Positions 28,505-37,969 of a DNA stretch of 64,000 nucleotides are shown piece by piece. A model generated the notes under the pieces. The model was not told the origin of the DNA, did no database searches, and worked only from the letters and a program-made list of their open reading frames with translations. This DNA comes from Cafeteria roenbergensis. Lineage: Eukaryota; Sar; Bigyra; Bicosoecida; Cafeteriaceae. How positions within the stretch are numbered: position 1 is the stretch's first letter; each line of letters starts with the position of its first letter. The translations under genes were made by a program, and so were the position numbers. The stretch is from assembly GCA_008330645.1 (NCBI GenBank), contig VLTN01000004.1, forward strand, positions 186,001-250,000. The letters are read 5' to 3'.

Positions 28505-30249
28505 TCAGGCGCGCGCGGCCTTGCCGGCGGCGGTGGCCGTGGTGGCGGCAACGATGCGGTCGCGCGAGGCGGCCTGGGCGCGGCTGGTGAGGCCAGTGGA
28601 GAGCGAGGACATGGCCTTGGTCTTGCCGTCGGGCACGTTGAACAGCACCAGGGGCCTGCTGTCGTCGACAAAGGCCTTGTCGCAGCGGAAGTAGCCGCGG
28701 CGCTCGAGCTGGATCACCTGGTCCGGGGACACAGCGCGGGCAGCCGGCTCGCAAAGGGCGCGGGTGACAGCCTTGGTGACCGGGTTGACGAAGTCCTCGA
28801 GCTTGTCGTCCTCCTCGAGCTTGGCCTTGGTGATGAGGTTGTCAAACTCGCAGAGCTCTGCGACGAGGGTGCCGGGCATGTCCGGGATCCAGCAAACCTT
28901 GAGCTTCGTGGCCTTCACGTCGCCGGCCTCGTTGAGGGTGGCGCGGACCTCCTCGATGGCGCCGGAGGGCCTGGTGACGACCTCGTCAATGACGATGTTG
29001 CCCCAGCGCATCAGCGTGACCTCCTCGCCCTTGACGAAGGAGGCGGCGTCCTCTCCCTCGACGAACACGCGGCTGGCCTTGTACATGGCCTTGGTGCCCG
29101 CCTCGGCGTTCTTGGGGTGGAGGGGCACGCTGAAGGCCTCGGGCTCCTCGGGGGCGCCGGCAATGACGACGGGGACCTTGCCTTCGTCGCTGATTCCGAA
29201 GAAGCGGTGGGCGATGGGGTCCACGACCTTCTTGTTCATGGCCCAGAACTTGTCCCACTCCATCTCCACGTCCTTCTTGGAGGCGCCCTGCGCCATGATG
29301 AAGTCCTGCAGGGCCTGCACCTGCACGCCGCGGCGCAGCACGCCCTGGACGGTGGGGAAGCGGGGGTCGTTCCAGCCCTCCACGATGCCGTTGTCGGCGA
29401 ACCAGGTGAGCTTGCGCTTGGAGAGGGTGGTGAAGATGAAGTTGAGGCGCGAGAACTCGATGATGTTCACGTGGCGCACGCCCAGCATGCCCTGGAGGAT
29501 GTGGTACTGCGGGTCCCTGTCGCGGTACTCGGTGGTGCGCATGGCGTGGGTCACGCCCTCGATGGCGTCCACGATGGGGCACGCAAAGTCGTAGGTGGGG
29601 TAGGCCTTGTAGCGGGTGCCCGTGCGCAGGTGGGGGGTGGCGTTGGCGCGGAAGAGCACGGGGTCGCGGCAGCACTTGTTGGGATCGGTGATGTCCATGT
29701 TGGCGCGAAGGCACCAGCGGACGCCGTCCTCCGTGCCCGCAAACATGGCCTCGAAGCGCTCGAGGTTGACCTCGACAGAGGTGGCGGGGAGCTTGTACTC
29801 GCTGGCGATGCCCTCGCCGCGCTGGCGCCGCATCTCCTCCACGGGGGTGCAGTCCATGTAGGCGTGGCCGGCGCGGATCATCTCGCGGGCGTAGTCGGCA
29901 ATCAGGTCGAAGTGGTCGCTGGTGTGGCTGACCATGTCGGGCTTGACGCCGAGGCGCACCAGGTCGTCGAGGATGGAGCCCTCGAACTCGTCGCGCTCCT
30001 TGGAGGGGTTGGTGTCGTCGAAGCGAACGAGGAGCTTGCCGCCGTAGTGGCGGGCGTAGAAGTTGTTCACCATGATGGCCTTCACGTGGCCGATGTGCAG
30101 GTAGCCCGAGGGCTCGGGCGGGAAGCGGGTCACGATGCCGGCCTCGTGGCCCTCGAGGCCGGGCAGGTTGCCGGCCTTGGGGATCTTGGCGGGGCGGCTC
30201 TTGCGAGCCGCAGCAGCGCGCGCCGGGTCACCGCCGCCGCCGCCCTTGC

Positions 30250-30281
<32 letters not shown>

Positions 30282-31224
30282 TCGCCAGCGCCGGACGACG
30301 CGGCGGCAGCTGCGGCGGCAGCCGCCCTCTTGACGGGGGCGGGCGTCACCGCAGTGACGGCCTCCTGCACTGCGGCCCACGGGAGCACGGCGTCGCAGGT
30401 TGCCTGCCAGCGCGCGCCAGCGCCGGCCGTGAGCCTCACGCCAGCGTTGAAGAGAGCGGCGGAGAGCACGACGTCGCAAACGGTGAGGCGGGTTCCGGCG
30501 CCGGCGAGGAACGTCTTGCCGAAGAGGGCCTTGTCCAGCGCGGCCGTGGTCGCCTCGGCCGGCCTGCAGGGCGTGGGTAGGGGGCAAGGGAGGCGAGCAG
30601 GGCGAGCAAAAGAGACCCGAGGTCAGACCCGCGTGCAGCAAGGAGGCCCTCCGCCGCACAGCCGCAAGACGCACGGCGCTGCTGAGACAAAGGGACAACG
30701 GCACGGGCCGAGGCACCCCCAGGGGACGTGCCTGCCAGCCGCAGGCGACGACTGTTCGGCAGCTTGCGCATGCAAGGCTTTTCTCGCCCCCCCCGCTTGC
30801 GCGGACAGGCTGCCCGAAAAGATTGCAAGCCGGCCTCGCAACCGAAAGGACTCACCGGGACGCGACGACAGCCGCGACGGCGCCCCACTGCGCCATGTCG
30901 GCGGCGGAGGCCTCGAACGAAGAGCCCGTCGCCAAGAGAGCAGCGCCTGCGGCGTCGCCGGCGGCGGTAGCGCTGCGAGTCGGAGAGGAGGGCTCGGACA
31001 CCACGGAGGACCAGAGTGGGCGCAGAGGCCTGCAACTGCACGGGGGTCAAGGGTCGGTCCCCTCGGAGCTGACGCGGGCGCCAGCAGCGACCTCACCCAG
31101 AGGGCGCAGTGATGAGCGCATCCACCGCGGGGGTGCCGTACTTGACGGCGACCTCGAAGCCGAGCACGCGCGCCACGAGGAGCGAAGCCAGAGGCGGGGT
31201 CGCCCCAAAGACGATGCTGGCCAT
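28505..31224 (-). CDS. GUS1: Cytosolic glutamyl-tRNA synthetase with GST-like N-terminus
   Basis: Three exons, 31224-31097, 31029-30856 and 30563-28505, give 786 residues. Exon 1 (MASIVFGATPPLASLLVARV.., KYGTPAVDALITAPSG) and exon 2 (SSFEASAADMAQWGAVAAVV) form the N- and C-parts of a GST-like domain. It continues as KALFGKTFLAGAGTRLTVCD in exon 3. That domain docks GluRS to partners such as MetRS or Arc1/AIMP-type factors in other eukaryotes. A Lys/Gly/Ala-rich linker follows. The class I catalytic core has VTRFPPEPSGYLHIGH (HIGH motif ~254) and the KMSKS-like LSKRKLTW (~479). The beta-barrel tRNA-binding domain ends the protein. The archaeal/eukaryotic GlnRS-like type, not the bacterial organellar one. 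It ligates Glu to tRNA-Glu in the cytosol. The donors are GTGAGG and GTGAGT; all phases agree. Confidence 0.95.
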
Positions 31225-31353
31225 GGTTCTGACCTGGGTCCGGAGCAGTGGCGCGCCTGGGCGGCGCGCTCGCGGCCGGAAGCGCTCGGCTCTGCAGCAG
31301 AATTTCCGGCAGAGCCGCCCGGATGGCCTGCGGCTTGGCACCCGTTTGGTGCC
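31225..31353. promoter_or_regulatory. Compact divergent promoter, GluRS / kinesin-12
   Basis: Only 129 bp separate the two start codons. It must contain both 5' UTRs and a shared or overlapping promoter. CGGAAG at 31274 and TTCCGG at 31307 form an inverted pair; whether this matters is unknown. No TATA box. Confidence 0.5.
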
Positions 31354-34300
31354 ATGGCCGCCCCGTCCAGGCGGTCCTCTGCCGCCTCAGCGGCGCGCGC
31401 AGGACGAAGAAAGAGCAGCATGGCGTCGGTGGCGTCCTCCCGTGCGTCGATCTGTAGCACGGGGTCGATTGAGGTTGCCGCGGCGCCGCGGACCGCGGAG
31501 CACATCCAGGTGGTGTGCCGCATTCGCCCCCTCAACACGCGGGAGAGCGAGGCCAAGTGCCGCGAGGTCGTGGAGGCAACAACCGCATCCAGCCTGACCT
31601 TGCAGATGGCCAAGGGCCCGCGCGACTTTCACTTTGACGGCGTCATTCGCGCCGACCAGTCGCAAGCGGAGGTGTTTGACGTGGTGGGGAAACCCATCGC
31701 CAACGCCGTGCTGGAAGGCTTCAACGGCACCGTGTTTGCGTACGGGCAGACTGGTGAGTGTGCGCGCGTGCAGCGGCATGCCTCGCGCTGTCCGCCAACG
31801 CTCCACGAGCCTCGGGCAGGCGCAGCAGCGCCTCAGCGACGCCCCGGCCCTCCGCGGCGCCAGCTTCTCGCCTCCTGCTTGAGCATCGCGGCACCCCGTG
31901 CCCCATCCCCACGGCCGCATCGTTCTGCCCACTGTCCCGCAGGCTCGGGAAAGACGCATACCGTCATGGGCGCCGCCGGGGAGCTTCGCGGCCTGCTGCC
32001 CCGCGCGCTCGACCACATCTTCAGCGCCACCGCCGAGGCGGAGCGCAGCGCAGAGGCGGGCACGCTCGTTCACGCGGCCCACGTGTCCTACCTCGAGATT
32101 TACAATGAAAAAATCTTCGACTTGCTCGACGCTGCCCGTTCGCAGACGTCCCTGCGCATCCGCCAGGACCTCAAGACGGGCACACTCGTCGAAGGGCTCA
32201 CCCGGGAGCCCGTCGAAGGCGCCGCAGAGGCGCTGGAGCTGGTGGCCCGGGGGACGGCGAACCGGTCCGTTGCTGCCACCGCGATGAACCACGAGTCCTC
32301 CAGGAGCCACGCCGTGTTTACGCTGACGCTCGAGGCCAGGCAGACCACCCCGGACGGCATCACTCACCACCGCCGAGGCAACTTTCATCTCATTGACCTT
32401 GCCGGCTCTGAGCGCCAGACCCGCACGCACGCGGCCGGCCAGCGCCTCAAGGAGGCGAACGCCATCAACCAGTCTCTCACCGTTCTCGGCAGCGTCATCA
32501 CCGGGCTCGCGCAGGCCGCGGGGCGGTCCACGCGGGCCCCGTACATTCGCTACCGCGATTCCAAGCTCACGCACCTCCTCAAGGATGCGCTTGGGGGCAA
32601 CAGCCGCACCGCGCTGGTTGCGGCCATGTCGCCTTCGGAGGACTCGCTGCAAGAGACGCTGTCCACGCTGCAGTTCGCGTCCAGGACCAAGTTGGTGCGG
32701 AACCGCGCAGTGGTCAACGAGGACCTCGAAGGGAGCGTGAAGGCACTCCGCGCTCAGATCAACTCCCTCAAGGCACAGCTCGTTGCTGCGGGTCTCGAGC
32801 CCGCGAGCGAAGGCTCGGACGGGTGCGCCCTTGACGACGCGTCGGCTGCAGGGGGAGCGGCAGGAGCTGGGGGCAGCGCCAGCGGCCAGGGCCGCTGGCC
32901 GGGCGCCGTCATGGCAGCAGCAGCGACCTCGCTGGCCTCCGAGCGGGCAGCTGCAAGCGCAGCGCGAGCCCTGTCAGTGTGGGACCGAGCGCTTGCTTCA
33001 GCGGCAGCAGCAGCCGGCACGCAAGTTGCTGGCCTTGCCGCCGAGCTGCGCGCCAGCGCCTCGGGGGGCGGGTCGGACTCGGCCGCGGTGGAGCAAGGGG
33101 CGGTCAGGAGCGCACTTGCGCTGTTGAGCGAGGCGGCTGCGGCCGCCGCTGCCGACCAGGCCGCCCGGCAGGCAGCATCAGCGGGCGGAGCCTTGGACAC
33201 CGACGACGTCGACGACGAGGCTGGTGCCAGGTCGGGCAGCAAGGCCACCTCCGCCGCTTCCAGCGTCACGGGCCCAGCCGAAGGCGACGACACGCTTCAC
33301 ATGAGCGGCGTCATGGCCCTGGCCTCCGGCCTGGTGAGCGCCTCGGATGCCAGCGCGGCGGCGCTGGCAGACGCCGTTGCGAGGGCCGAGGCGGCCGAGC
33401 GCGGCAGAGCCGCCGTGGAGCGCGCCGTGCGGGAGGCCTCGGCCACGGCGTTGGCAGGCGTGGCTGCGTCCTCTTCTGGCGGGGTCAGCTCTGCCGAGAG
33501 CGAGTCCAAGGGCGAGGGCGAAGACTCCGAGGGCTGGAGCAGGGAAGAGGCGCTTCAGGCGCAGGTGCAGGCCCTCATGGCAGAGCTGGGAGTTCTGCGC
33601 GCGAGCGTCGCCAGCTCCTCAGCTGCAGGAGCGGCCACTGGCGAGGCGGTCGACGGGAGTCCAGCGGATGGGGCAAGCAAGGGCGAGGGAGAGCCAGCAG
33701 CAGCCTCAGCAGGGGGAGCAGCGCGCGGGAGCAGCGCGAGCGATGGGCGTCCGGACAGCGAGTCGCAGCGCGCTGCAGCTCGCAGCATGCGGGCGCTGGA
33801 GGCCCGTGCGGTGGCCGCGGAGCAGGAGGCCGTCGTTCTGAGGCAGGTGCTTCGAGCAGACGGCGCAGAGCGCCTGGCGCGCCTTGGGGCTGTTGCGGGC
33901 AGTCTGGCGGATGGTTCTGCGGCTGGCGAGGCGACGACTGCAGCAGGTGCCGCCGCTGCTGCCGCCGCCAGCGCCGCCGCAGGTGCAGGTGCGTCGGAGG
34001 GGCGGGCGAGCAGAGCGCTCGAGCCCGGGTTCGGCCCAGTCGGCGCAGGCACGGCCCGCGTGCTCCGCAAATGGCTCGCGGAGGAGGGCTGGAGGGAGGA
34101 GCGGTCCGCAATGGCCGGGAAGCTCGACGCCGCGGTGCGGGCCCTGCACGAGGCCAAGCGCGCAGCGGACGCCGAGTGCGACAGGGCCAACGAGGCCGAT
34201 GCAGCGGCAGCGATGTGGCGGGCTCGCGCGGAGGAGGAGGCCAGCCGCGCCGACACCGCAGAGCGCGCCCAGCGGCGGCTGCAGGAGGCGGCCGAGGCAG

Positions 34301-37050
34301 CGCGCAAGGAGGCCCAGACGGGCACGGCCGAGGCGGTGGACGCTGCTCGGGAGCGGTTCGAGCGCCTCGCGGAGGAGACGGAGCGCGAGCTGCACGCAGC
34401 GACGGCGGAGCGGAACGAGGCGCGGGCTGCTGCCGAGGCGGCGTCGAAGCGAGCCTCGGTTGCCGAGGCCGCCAGGCAGCGCGCGGCCGAAGAAGCCGAG
34501 GCCGCGACGGCCGCGGCCGCTGCGGCTCGAGCGGAGCGGGACGCCGCCGAGTCCGCGCGCGCGGCGGAGCGCGAGAAGGCCGAGTCGGCGGCTGCTGCCG
34601 CAGAGGACGCCCAGCGCGAGGCCGAGGCGGAGCGGTTGCGCGCAGCCGCCGCCTCGGACGCCTCCAAGGCGGCGCTGGCGCGCGTGTCGTCCTTGGAGCA
34701 GGACATGGCCGCGGCGGCGCGTGAGATCGAGATGCAGCGGCGGCGGGCGGACCGCGCGCAGTTTGAGCTGGACTCGCTTCAGGACGACATGGGCTACTTG
34801 GAGGAGCAAACGGCAGTGTTCCGCGCGGACAAGAAGCAGGCGCTGGCTGCAGCCAAGCAGGCGACTGCCAAGGCTGCTGCAGCGGCGGCCCGCGCGGAGG
34901 CGGCGGAGGAGCGCGTGCGTACGTCCGAGGCGGAGGCGAGGGCCGCGGTGGAAGCGGCCACCCGGGGCGAGGAGGAGGCCATGCGGGTGCGGCAGGCCCT
35001 CGAGGCTGCGGCGAGGGCAGAGGCCGCCGCCAAGGCAGAGGCCGAGCGAGCAGCGGCTGCTGTGGAGGCCGCCGAGGAGGCAAAGCGGGAGCGCGACCGC
35101 GCGGTGGAGGCCACAGCGGCGGCGGAGGCGCGGGCGACCAGCGCGGAGGCCTCGGCTCGGGATGCGTCCGCAGCTGCCGCGGCAGCCCGCGCCGCCGCGG
35201 CCGAGGCGGAGGCGGAGGCGGCGGAGGCCCGCGCGGGAACCGAGAGCCTGGTCGAGCGTGCCGAGGCAGCGGAGGATGAGGCAGCCACCGTTTCGGAGCA
35301 AGCTCGCAGGGAGGCGGACCAGGCCCGCGCGGCGCTGCGCCGGGTCCAGGAGACCGCCGAAGCCAGCTCGGCGCTCGCTCAGCAGCGGCGCGAGGAAGTG
35401 GCCGTGCTTCGCGCGGAGCTGGGCAAGATGCAGGCTGCCCTGGAGGAGGCCACAGCGGCCACAGAGGCAACCCGTCGGGAGCGCGACTCTGCCCGGCGAC
35501 TGCAGGAAATGGCCGAGTCTGCGAGCCAGTCGGCGCGGCTGGCAGCGGCGCGGCAGACCGAGACGGCGCTTGCCAAGCTTGCCGCGGCCAGGGCAGAGGC
35601 CGAGGAGCGGCGCAAGGACGCCAACGAGGCGGCCGCGGCATGCAGCGCGTCCGAGCAGCAGGTGGCATCGCTGCGGGCGCAGCTCGCCGCCACGCGGAGG
35701 GCGCTTGGGGGCGGGGCAGGGAGCGAGGCTGGCGCCGCCACGGAAGGCGAGGCGTCGGGCACTGACGCGGGACTTGCCATTCGGGCCGCAAGCGTCGCTC
35801 ACGAGCTCGCAGAGGCGCTCTCGACCATCGAGAGTCTGAACGAGGACCTGGTCGGCGCGGAGGACAGGGCCGCAGCGCTGGAAGAGGAGCTCGAGCAGGC
35901 CAACAGGGCAGCCGAGGGCATGCGGGCAGAGGTGGCTGCTGCCAAGGAGGCGGAGCGCGCTGCCGCAGCGGCAAAGCGCGACGCCGAGGCTGCCCGATCG
36001 GCCGCAGTCGCGGCCAAGGCGGAGGCAGAGCGGAGCAGCCGCGAGGCGGAGGGGCGGCAAGCGCAGGAAGAGGCCGCAGGGGCGAAGATGGGCGGGCTGG
36101 TAGAGCGGGTTCAAGCCATGCTGGCGGAGCGCACGGCCGAGCTCAAGGAAGCCAAGAGGGCGGCGCACGACGCGCAGGCGCAGCTGCAGCGCCACGAGGG
36201 CGAGCTGCGTCGCTTGGCGCTGTTGCAGGCCAGGGAGAGGTCAGCTAGGCAGGACGCCGGACGGGCGTGGAGGGGGGCTGCTGTGCTGGCTGAGGCTGTC
36301 GCAAAGGCCGCAGAGGAGCTGGACGCGCTTTCCGGCAAGGGGGGCGCCAAGGCCCGCATTGCCGCCATGTCGCGCGTCAAGTCCGAGAACAAGTCGCTCA
36401 AGGGCCGTGTGGAGGCGCTGGAGGCGCTGCTTGCTCTGCGAGGCGAGGGAGGAGCCCAAAAGGAAGGCGAATCGGCGCCAGGGAGCGCTGCCGACGAGAC
36501 CGGGGACGGGGACGGGGACGAGGAGCGCGTCACTGCTGCAGCGGCGTGGGCGACGGGCTTGCGCATGGCAGAGCTGAGGCTGCCGGAGCTGGTTTCGAAG
36601 CTGCGCGAGGCGGTTTCCCGCGGCCACGGAGATGAACCTTTGGGCGCGGCAGCAGCCTGCGAGGGCTCTGCGGCCAGCGGCGGCGATTCGGTCGCAGCCG
36701 CAGTGGGCGCCTCTCTGAGGCGTGGCGTCGCTCTGGCCGAGGAGCAGGGGTGGCTTCCGGCAACCGAGGACGCCGCCATTGTGCGTGGCGAGGCATGGCA
36801 GCCTGCGGCCTGGGATTCGCCGGCAGAGACGGAGGCGGCGGGAATGGTGGCAGTTGCCCTGGCGCTCGCCGAGAGGCTTGCCGCAGCGGCGCCGAACCCA
36901 GCGGCCCCGAAAGCCCCGAGGGCAGCCCTAGGGGCTTCTGCGGCCTCCAACTCTGCCGCAGTCCCCTTGCCCGCAGAGGTCTCTCCGCCTCCTGCAGCCA
37001 AGGCGCTCCCTGCCGCGGTCGCGCAGCACCCGGCGCCGACGGAGCTTTGA
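31354..37050 (+). CDS. KIF15: Kinesin-12 (KIF15-like) motor with long coiled-coil tail
   Basis: Two exons, 31354-31753 and 31943-37050, encode 1835 residues. After a Ser/Arg-rich leader (MAAPSRRSSAASAARAG..) the motor spans ~49-385. It has QVVCRIRP, FNGTVFAYGQTG|SGKTHTVMG (P-loop), NHESSRSH (switch I, ~249), DLAGSE (switch II, ~285) and RYRDSKLTHLLKDALGGN. The neck FASRTKLVRNRAVVNEDLEG matches the kinesin-12 signature (AKLIKNKAVVNED). An N-terminal motor predicts plus-end movement; family members act in spindle, phragmoplast or ciliary microtubule arrays. Residues ~640-1700 are an almost continuous Ala/Glu/Arg coiled coil. Start chosen at GCCATGGCC because upstream sequence belongs to GluRS on the other strand. 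The intron splits the P-loop and its 189 nt keep frame, so the gene reads open through it. Confidence 0.94.
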   Translation: MAAPSRRSSAASAARAGRRKSSMASVASSRASICSTGSIEVAAAPRTAEHIQVVCRIRPLNTRESEAKCREVVEATTASSLTLQMAKGPRDFHFDGVIRADQSQAEVFDVVGKPIANAVLEGFNGTVFAYGQTGECARVQRHASRCPPTLHEPRAGAAAPQRRPGPPRRQLLASCLSIAAPRAPSPRPHRSAHCPAGSGKTHTVMGAAGELRGLLPRALDHIFSATAEAERSAEAGTLVHAAHVSYLEIYNEKIFDLLDAARSQTSLRIRQDLKTGTLVEGLTREPVEGAAEALELVARGTANRSVAATAMNHESSRSHAVFTLTLEARQTTPDGITHHRRGNFHLIDLAGSERQTRTHAAGQRLKEANAINQSLTVLGSVITGLAQAAGRSTRAPYIRYRDSKLTHLLKDALGGNSRTALVAAMSPSEDSLQETLSTLQFASRTKLVRNRAVVNEDLEGSVKALRAQINSLKAQLVAAGLEPASEGSDGCALDDASAAGGAAGAGGSASGQGRWPGAVMAAAATSLASERAAASAARALSVWDRALASAAAAAGTQVAGLAAELRASASGGGSDSAAVEQGAVRSALALLSEAAAAAAADQAARQAASAGGALDTDDVDDEAGARSGSKATSAASSVTGPAEGDDTLHMSGVMALASGLVSASDASAAALADAVARAEAAERGRAAVERAVREASATALAGVAASSSGGVSSAESESKGEGEDSEGWSREEALQAQVQALMAELGVLRASVASSSAAGAATGEAVDGSPADGASKGEGEPAAASAGGAARGSSASDGRPDSESQRAAARSMRALEARAVAAEQEAVVLRQVLRADGAERLARLGAVAGSLADGSAAGEATTAAGAAAAAAASAAAGAGASEGRASRALEPGFGPVGAGTARVLRKWLAEEGWREERSAMAGKLDAAVRALHEAKRAADAECDRANEADAAAAMWRARAEEEASRADTAERAQRRLQEAAEAARKEAQTGTAEAVDAARERFERLAEETERELHAATAERNEARAAAEAASKRASVAEAARQRAAEEAEAATAAAAAARAERDAAESARAAEREKAESAAAAAEDAQREAEAERLRAAAASDASKAALARVSSLEQDMAAAAREIEMQRRRADRAQFELDSLQDDMGYLEEQTAVFRADKKQALAAAKQATAKAAAAAARAEAAEERVRTSEAEARAAVEAATRGEEEAMRVRQALEAAARAEAAAKAEAERAAAAVEAAEEAKRERDRAVEATAAAEARATSAEASARDASAAAAAARAAAAEAEAEAAEARAGTESLVERAEAAEDEAATVSEQARREADQARAALRRVQETAEASSALAQQRREEVAVLRAELGKMQAALEEATAATEATRRERDSARRLQEMAESASQSARLAAARQTETALAKLAAARAEAEERRKDANEAAAACSASEQQVASLRAQLAATRRALGGGAGSEAGAATEGEASGTDAGLAIRAASVAHELAEALSTIESLNEDLVGAEDRAAALEEELEQANRAAEGMRAEVAAAKEAERAAAAAKRDAEAARSAAVAAKAEAERSSREAEGRQAQEEAAGAKMGGLVERVQAMLAERTAELKEAKRAAHDAQAQLQRHEGELRRLALLQARERSARQDAGRAWRGAAVLAEAVAKAAEELDALSGKGGAKARIAAMSRVKSENKSLKGRVEALEALLALRGEGGAQKEGESAPGSAADETGDGDGDEERVTAAAAWATGLRMAELRLPELVSKLREAVSRGHGDEPLGAAAACEGSAASGGDSVAAAVGASLRRGVALAEEQGWLPATEDAAIVRGEAWQPAAWDSPAETEAAGMVAVALALAERLAAAAPNPAAPKAPRAALGASAASNSAAVPLPAEVSPPPAAKALPAAVAQHPAPTEL

Positions 37051-37415
37051 GGCGGGCGCGAACGGCTTCGTCAGCCCGCGCCCCCCGAGGTGTGGGGCCC
37101 CTTGGATGTGCGCACACACACGTTCGTGAATGCATTGCGGCTTGCAGGCAGCCTCGGTGGGGTGCGTGTGTTGCGAGCAGTTCGCCGCAGAATGCAAAAA
37201 ACGCGTTGGACTGCCGCCGCCGTGCCTCGGCGCACACACGAACCCCACCACGGAGCGCGCGGCCGCACGCCTTTCCACGCCCCTGATGGGCGCACAGGCT
37301 GCGGCCCTCGGGAACCCCTCGGCGCGCCCGCGGGGGGAAGAGGCGGGACGGGGCAGGCGGAACACACACACACAGCGCGAACCAGCGCAGTGAAAAACCA
37401 AGCCGAATGCGGCGC
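37051..37415. other. Convergent 3' spacer with short CA repeat
   Basis: 365 bp between the kinesin stop and the TOM5-like stop. A (CA)7 stretch lies at about 37362-37376. No gene seen. Confidence 0.5.
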
Positions 37416-37779
37416 TCAGAGAGCAAGCTTGTAGCCGTACTTCTGGATGAAGTACGCGCTGGCAGCGAAAAGCCCGACGTTGATGAGCAGGCTGTGCACG
37501 GCAACGACCTGGGGGTCGGAGCGGTCGGTGGCCTTCTTGGCGTAGGCGCGAACAGTGTCCATCACCTTCTGGGCCTGGCCAGCACTGCGGCAGGGGGCCA
37601 AGCACGGGGCGGGTCACAAAACCTGACGCGGCGAGGGGCGGCAGCACAGCGCTGGGCCCGCAGCTGCGCAGCGTGCCACACGCGGATGCGCGCTGCGCAG
37701 ACTCTCCGCTGGCGGGCTGCGGGGCGGAGGGCGTTGCAGCGGCAGGGGCGGGCGGGTGCGGCGCTCACGAGTCAGCCAT
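37416..37779 (-). CDS. 59-residue tail-anchored membrane protein, possibly TOM5-like
   Basis: Two exons, 37779-37769 (11 nt) and 37584-37416, give 59 residues beginning MADSAGQAQKVMDTVRAYAK. The intron starts GTGAGC and ends CCTGCCGCAG, with phase 2 matched. The C-terminal part has one membrane helix, LLINVGLFAASAYFIQ, followed by a short basic end KYGYKL. A soluble charged N-terminus plus a C-terminal helix and short tail is the layout of small mitochondrial outer-membrane TOM subunits. The pattern LL..GLFA..YG..L loosely recalls plant TOM5. That identification is weak, and any small tail-anchored protein would look similar. The splice model is better supported than the name. It diverges from the GNL3-type gene. 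Confidence 0.6.
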
Positions 37780-37969
37780 GACCGGGGGGAGCTGTTCGGC
37801 AGCTGGGGGGCGGGGGTGCGCGCCTGGCCCGCTGCCCTCGCGCGCAAGCGCTGCCGCCCTCGGCATGCAAAGCCCTCGGCGGCAGAGCCAGATTCCGCCG
37901 GCAGCTCTGCAGCGGTGGCGGGAAGCGAACTTCTCGCAAAGGTGCGCACGCGTGGCCCCGGCTGCTGCC
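37780..37969. promoter_or_regulatory. Divergent promoter region, TOM5-like / GNL3
   Basis: 190 bp between outward-facing start codons; presumed shared promoter space. No recognised element. Confidence 0.4.

Noticed and set aside
30823-31353. Upstream extension of the kinesin, including ATG at 30895
   Set aside because: This stretch is GluRS exons 1 and 2 on the minus strand, with GST-like content and matched splice phases.
33575-36195. Long minus-strand frames (about 800 codons) opposite the kinesin tail
   Set aside because: Mirror of the Ala/Glu/Arg coiled-coil codons. Composition is Pro/Arg or Leu/Arg noise.
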